DNA of 17,116 bases from JANYIP01 sp031394045 (lineage in GTDB: Bacteria > Actinomycetota > Actinomycetes > Prado026). This document shows, piece after piece, positions 14,982 through 17,116 of this stretch. The translations under genes were made by a program, and so were the position numbers. The stretch is taken from the NCBI GenBank assembly GCA_031394045.1, contig JANMWN010000099.1, positions 1 through 17,116 of the forward strand, read 5' to 3'. Every line of letters begins with the position of its first letter. The first letter of the stretch is position 1. Below the pieces are notes generated by a model. That model saw only the letters and a list, made by a program, of their open reading frames with translations, had not been told where the DNA came from and ran no database searches.

Positions 14982-15362
14982 CTATCGGCGCTCGTCGATC
15001 AGCTTTCGTACGGTCTCGACCAGCTCGCTGGGCTCGAACGGCTTGGTGAGGTAGGCATCCACCCCCGCAGCCCGGCCCTTGACGCGGTCGGTCGTCTGGG
15101 CTCGGGCGGTGACCATGACGATCGGGATCGCGGCCGTGGCCGGGTCCGCCTTGAGCCGGGTCGCCGTCGCCAGCCCGTCGAGCTTCGGCATGACGACGTC
15201 CATGGTGATCAGGTCTGGGGTCAGCTCCGCCGCGAGCTCGAGGGCCTCCTGGCCGTCGACCGCGACATGCACCTCGAAGCCCTCCAGTGCGAGGTTGATC
15301 CGGATCAGCTCGCGGACGCTGGCGGTGTCGTCGACGACGAGCACGCGAGGGGGCTGGTGCAT
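14982..15362 (-). CDS. Single-domain response regulator (CheY-like receiver)
   Basis: The 126-aa protein is only a receiver domain, with no DNA-binding or enzymatic output. Acidic residues D11 and D12 (VLVVDD), phospho-acceptor D55 (TMDVVMP), T85 (MVTA) and K107 (TKPF) are all present, so it should be phosphorylatable. No histidine kinase is in the window. The start chosen is ATG 15362-15360 with GAGGG 9 nt upstream. The frame extends 38 codons further, but that extension is antisense to the tRNA and is a well-known artefact. It is the first gene of the unit leading to argS and lysA. Its target is unknown; such stand-alone receivers often signal by protein contact. Confidence 0.92.
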   Translation of the reverse strand: MHQPPRVLVVDDTASVRELIRINLALEGFEVHVAVDGQEALELAAELTPDLITMDVVMPKLDGLATATRLKADPATAAIPIVMVTARAQTTDRVKGRAAGVDAYLTKPFEPSELVETVRKLIDERR

Positions 15363-15381
15363 GAGGCGACGCCCTCTCCCC

Positions 15382-15390
15382 TGGTAGCCT
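15382..15390 (+). promoter_or_regulatory. Candidate extended -10 promoter for tRNA-Arg
   Basis: TGGTAGCCT fits the TGnTAnnnT extended -10 pattern and ends 13 bp before the mature tRNA 5' end, giving a short leader. No good -35 is visible; the -35 position would fall on the start codon of the divergent response-regulator gene. Confidence 0.4.
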
Positions 15391-15403
15391 TTGCGTCCTC
15401 CGA

Positions 15404-15475
15404 GCCCCCGTAGCTCAGGGGATAGAGCATCGCCCTCCGGAGGCGGGAGCGTAGGTTCGAATCCTACCGGGGGCA
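15404..15475 (+). tRNA. tRNA-Arg (anticodon CCG)
   Basis: A complete cloverleaf can be drawn. Acceptor GCCCCCG (15404-15410) pairs with CGGGGGC (15468-15474), with discriminator A at 15475. The D arm is GCTC/GAGC. The anticodon stem is TCGCC/GGCGG around loop CTCCGGA, with anticodon CCG at 15437-15439. The T arm is GTAGG-TTCGAAT-CCTAC. It decodes CGG, a frequent arginine codon in such genomes. The CCA end is not encoded. It is the only plus-strand gene. Its 3' end borders accessory DNA with an excisionase-like gene and a relaxase fragment, as expected if it was used as an integration site. Confidence 0.96.
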
Positions 15476-15483
15476 CTCGAAAA

Positions 15484-15502
15484 ACCCCAGGTCAAACGGG
15501 GT
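15484..15502 (-). terminator. Terminator-like hairpin beside the tRNA 3' end
   Basis: ACCCC (15484-15488) and GGGGT (15498-15502) form a 5-bp stem with a 9-nt loop. On the minus strand the stem is followed by a run of T, so it would stop transcription coming from the accessory region toward the tRNA. The stem is short and the call is modest. Confidence 0.45.
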
Positions 15503-15515
15503 GCGCGGCGAGTCC

Positions 15516-15536
15516 AAGATCACCGAAAATGATCTT
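15516..15536. repeat. AT-rich inverted repeat in the presumed attachment region
   Basis: AAGATCA (15516-15522) and TGATCTT (15530-15536) are perfect 7-bp arms around CCGAAAA. The element is AT-rich against a very GC-rich background and lies 40 bp past the tRNA. It could be a recombinase or accessory-protein site of an integrated element. Confidence 0.6.
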
Positions 15537-15537
15537 A

Positions 15538-15557
15538 CCCACACTTTTCCCACACTT
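15538..15557. repeat. Direct repeat CCCACACTT x2, 11-bp spacing
   Basis: CCCACACTT occurs at 15538-15546 and again at 15549-15557. The start-to-start distance of 11 bp is about one helical turn, so two bound proteins would sit on the same DNA face. The position between a tRNA and an excisionase-like gene fits arm-type integrase or Xis sites. On the minus strand the same bases read EVWEKCG then a stop, so they could instead be the end of a lost coding sequence. Confidence 0.55.
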
Positions 15558-15589
15558 CCGTGGTTTCCGAGGCCTCCCCGCGATGCCAA

Positions 15590-15805
15590 TTACCCCTGTG
15601 GCGCGGCGTCTCCCGGGGGTCGGTCCAGGAGCCTGAGCAGGGGTGCGGTGGGGATCTTGATGAGCTTGCCGACCCGTACCACCGAGGTGGGCCAGGCACC
15701 TGTGCGGACGAGTTCGTAGGCCAGGGATCGGCCGATGCCAAGGACTCGGCCGGCGGTGGGGACGTCGAGGACTGGCGGGAGCGCAAGTAGCTCGTCGCGG
15801 GTCAT
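15590..15805 (-). CDS. Excisionase-family small HTH DNA-binding protein
   Basis: The 71-aa protein matches the MerR-like helix-turn-helix pattern of excisionase-type proteins. DVPTAGRVLGIGRSLAYELV forms the HTH, and VRVGKLIKIPTAPLLRLL the wing and following helix. Such proteins sit next to tyrosine integrases in actinobacterial elements and direct excision. ATG has a perfect AGGAGG 5 nt upstream. Usually the integrase gene follows directly; here only 114 bp without an integrase separate the stop from the tRNA. The 128 bp upstream (15806-15933) hold only an imperfect palindrome, TCCTA-C-TAGGA, near 15851. Role in excision is inferred; a transcriptional regulator is the alternative. Confidence 0.75.
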   Translation of the reverse strand: MTRDELLALPPVLDVPTAGRVLGIGRSLAYELVRTGAWPTSVVRVGKLIKIPTAPLLRLLDRPPGDAAPQG

Positions 15806-15933
15806 GAGTGCCTCCTGATTGGTGCTGTGCCGTCGCGGTTGCGATCAGGTCCTACTAGGAGGTGTCCAGAAACCCTGGGGAACATCCGGTGTCGGCTTCA
15901 GGCCTTTCGCGGACTCACCCTCGGCGCGGTGGT

Positions 15934-17116
15934 CTACATCGACCGGACCGGCCCTGAAGGCTTGGGGGTATTGCGGTACGGCTCGCGTTCTCTCTCTCGA
16001 CGGCGCATCGCAGCCGGCGCAGCTGGGTCGTCGGGAGCAATCACCGGGTTGGGGTCGACGTAGGTCCGATCGCTCCGCGCGAGCCAAGCTTGCTGTCGGC
16101 GTTCGCGGTCGCCCGCGTGGGTGTCGAGGAGTTGCTGGGTCTGGGTGTCGACGACCTTGGTCAGGGCGTCTACGTCGCGGCTGGCTTGGTGGAGCTGGTC
16201 GGTGGCGCCCGGCAGAACCATCTCGGCGGTGAATGTGAGGGTTCGGGTGAGCGCAGCCCGCCTGCTGCGCGCCCACCTAGGCGCATCGTCGAGCTGGTCC
16301 CGCAGGTCACGGACCTGGGCGTCCAGCCGGTCGACGTGGTCGCGTGCTTGCTCCCATCGGGCTTGGGCTCTGTCGAGGTCACGCTGGTTCCGTACGTGCT
16401 TTGCGGGGACCGGCTGCGGCGGGCGTTGGTTGTCGCGCCGCTCCCAGTCCCGTTCTCGAGCTTGGGCGATCGGTGGGTCGAGGAGGGAGTGTGCGGCGCG
16501 CTCGCGCCCGCTGGTCGAAAGCGCGGTGGCCAGTTGGGTGATCGCAGCATCCAGGTCCGGCAGCGCCAACTGACCCGTGGCTTCGGCCCGCTGTCGGGAC
16601 GCGGCTGGGTGCTCACCACGGCCAGGGGGTTGCACTACGGCTTGCGCGGGCGGGGCGGGGGGTTGCGCTCGGGCTTGCGTGGGGCGGTGGGGGCCGGCGT
16701 CGCCGGTGTTCAGCTCGGGAGTGGTGTGGACATGGTTAGCGAGTCTTCCTCGGCTCATCGCCACATAGAGGTGTTCGCGGTCCAGGCCGGATCGGGCCAA
16801 GACGATCCCGATGTCGGCGGTGGCTCCTTGCGCACCGTCGATGGTGGCGGCCCACCCGTACTCGGAGTGCCGGGCCAGGTAGGCGGTCGGCAGGGTGGTG
16901 GTCCCCCGTCAGCGCAGGTCCTCCACCACCAGCCCACCGGCGGCCTCGCCGGGTTCGGCGGCGATGACGCGGTACCGGTCTCCATTGCGGACGGTGTCGG
17001 TGCCGATTCGGATGCGGGTGGTGTTCTTCTTCGCGATCAGTACATCCCCCGCGCGCCACGACCGTTGCTCGACGTGTCCGCGGGTGGACGCGGTCTTGGA
17101 GGTGACGGTGGCCAGG
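15934..17116 (-). pseudogene. C-terminal part of a MobF (TrwC/TraA-like) relaxase-helicase with in-frame TGA (partial)
   Basis: The minus-strand frame enters from the right edge and shows the end of a superfamily 1 helicase. An NGDRYRV segment (near 16985) marks the small beta domain. TIDGAQGATAD (16813-16845) is motif V-like, and HLYVAMSRGR (16744-16773) is motif VI. This combination, followed by a long charged coiled-coil tail (about 16140-16410) and a Pro/Arg-rich end, is typical of conjugative MobF relaxases of actinobacteria. A TGA at 16911-16909 interrupts the frame about 68 codons in, between VVEDLR and RGTTTLP. Homology continues in the same frame on both sides, so a single nonsense change (for example CGA to TGA) or a read error is likely. 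The N-terminal relaxase domain lies outside the window. Confidence 0.75.

Noticed and set aside
13236..15413. 725-codon plus-strand open frame
   Set aside because: It is antisense to argS and the response regulator, with typical shadow composition.
15363..15476. 38-codon N-terminal extension of the response regulator beginning MPPVGFEPTLPP
   Set aside because: It is the antisense of tRNA-Arg; GFEPT peptides are a well-known artefact of tRNA antisense translation.
15535..15786. 83-codon minus-strand frame overlapping the excisionase gene
   Set aside because: Most of it is a shadow of the HTH gene in another frame; only its last codons are discussed, as a possible remnant.
16736..17059. 107-codon minus-strand frame rich in Arg and His
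   Set aside because: It is a shadow of the relaxase frame, which shows clear helicase motifs on both sides of the TGA.

Overview
The window is high-GC DNA from an actinomycete (phylum Actinomycetota). The evidence is the strong C/G third-position bias, several GTG starts, a Rho with a long basic and Gln/Asn-rich N-terminal insertion, and the gene order argS-lysA-hom-thrC-thrB-rho-rpmE-prfA-prmC-tsaC-(phosphatase)-glyA-wecA. That order is the conserved actinobacterial block that normally leads into the atp operon. The phosphatase and glyA between tsaC and wecA suggest a Streptomyces/Nocardioides/Frankia-like lineage rather than Mycobacterium; the genus cannot be fixed from this window.

All protein genes lie on the minus strand, so transcription runs from high to low coordinates. 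Positions 15362-11896 carry a single-domain response regulator, argS and lysA. Positions 11811-8502 carry the threonine branch hom-thrC-thrB, with a 2-nt gap and then a 1-nt overlap. Rho follows behind a 227-bp leader. Next comes rpmE, flanked by a candidate autoregulatory leader and a very strong hairpin terminator. Then prfA-prmC-tsaC-phosphatase (5870-2635) are linked by 8-, 4- and 4-bp overlaps, joining translation termination, release-factor methylation, tRNA t6A synthesis and a low-molecular-weight phosphatase. GlyA and wecA close the block, and a gene start, probably the first gene of the atp locus, may lie at the left edge. The only plus-strand gene is tRNA-Arg(CCG) at 15404-15475, head-to-head with the response regulator-argS unit and only 41 bp from it.

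Beyond the 3' end of this tRNA (15476-17116) the sequence changes from core to accessory. It holds repeats, an excisionase-like small HTH gene, and the C-terminal end of a MobF (TrwC/TraA-like) relaxase-helicase with an in-frame TGA. This looks like one end of a tRNA-targeted integrative conjugative element that is at least partly decayed. No integrase gene lies where one would normally be, between xis and the tRNA.

I see no clearly new multi-gene system. The parts most worth following up are the element end beside the tRNA, the rho leader with its possible upstream reading frame, the candidate L31 leader, the 27-bp Gln/Asn repeats in rho, and the compact divergent tRNA-Arg/response regulator/argS arrangement.
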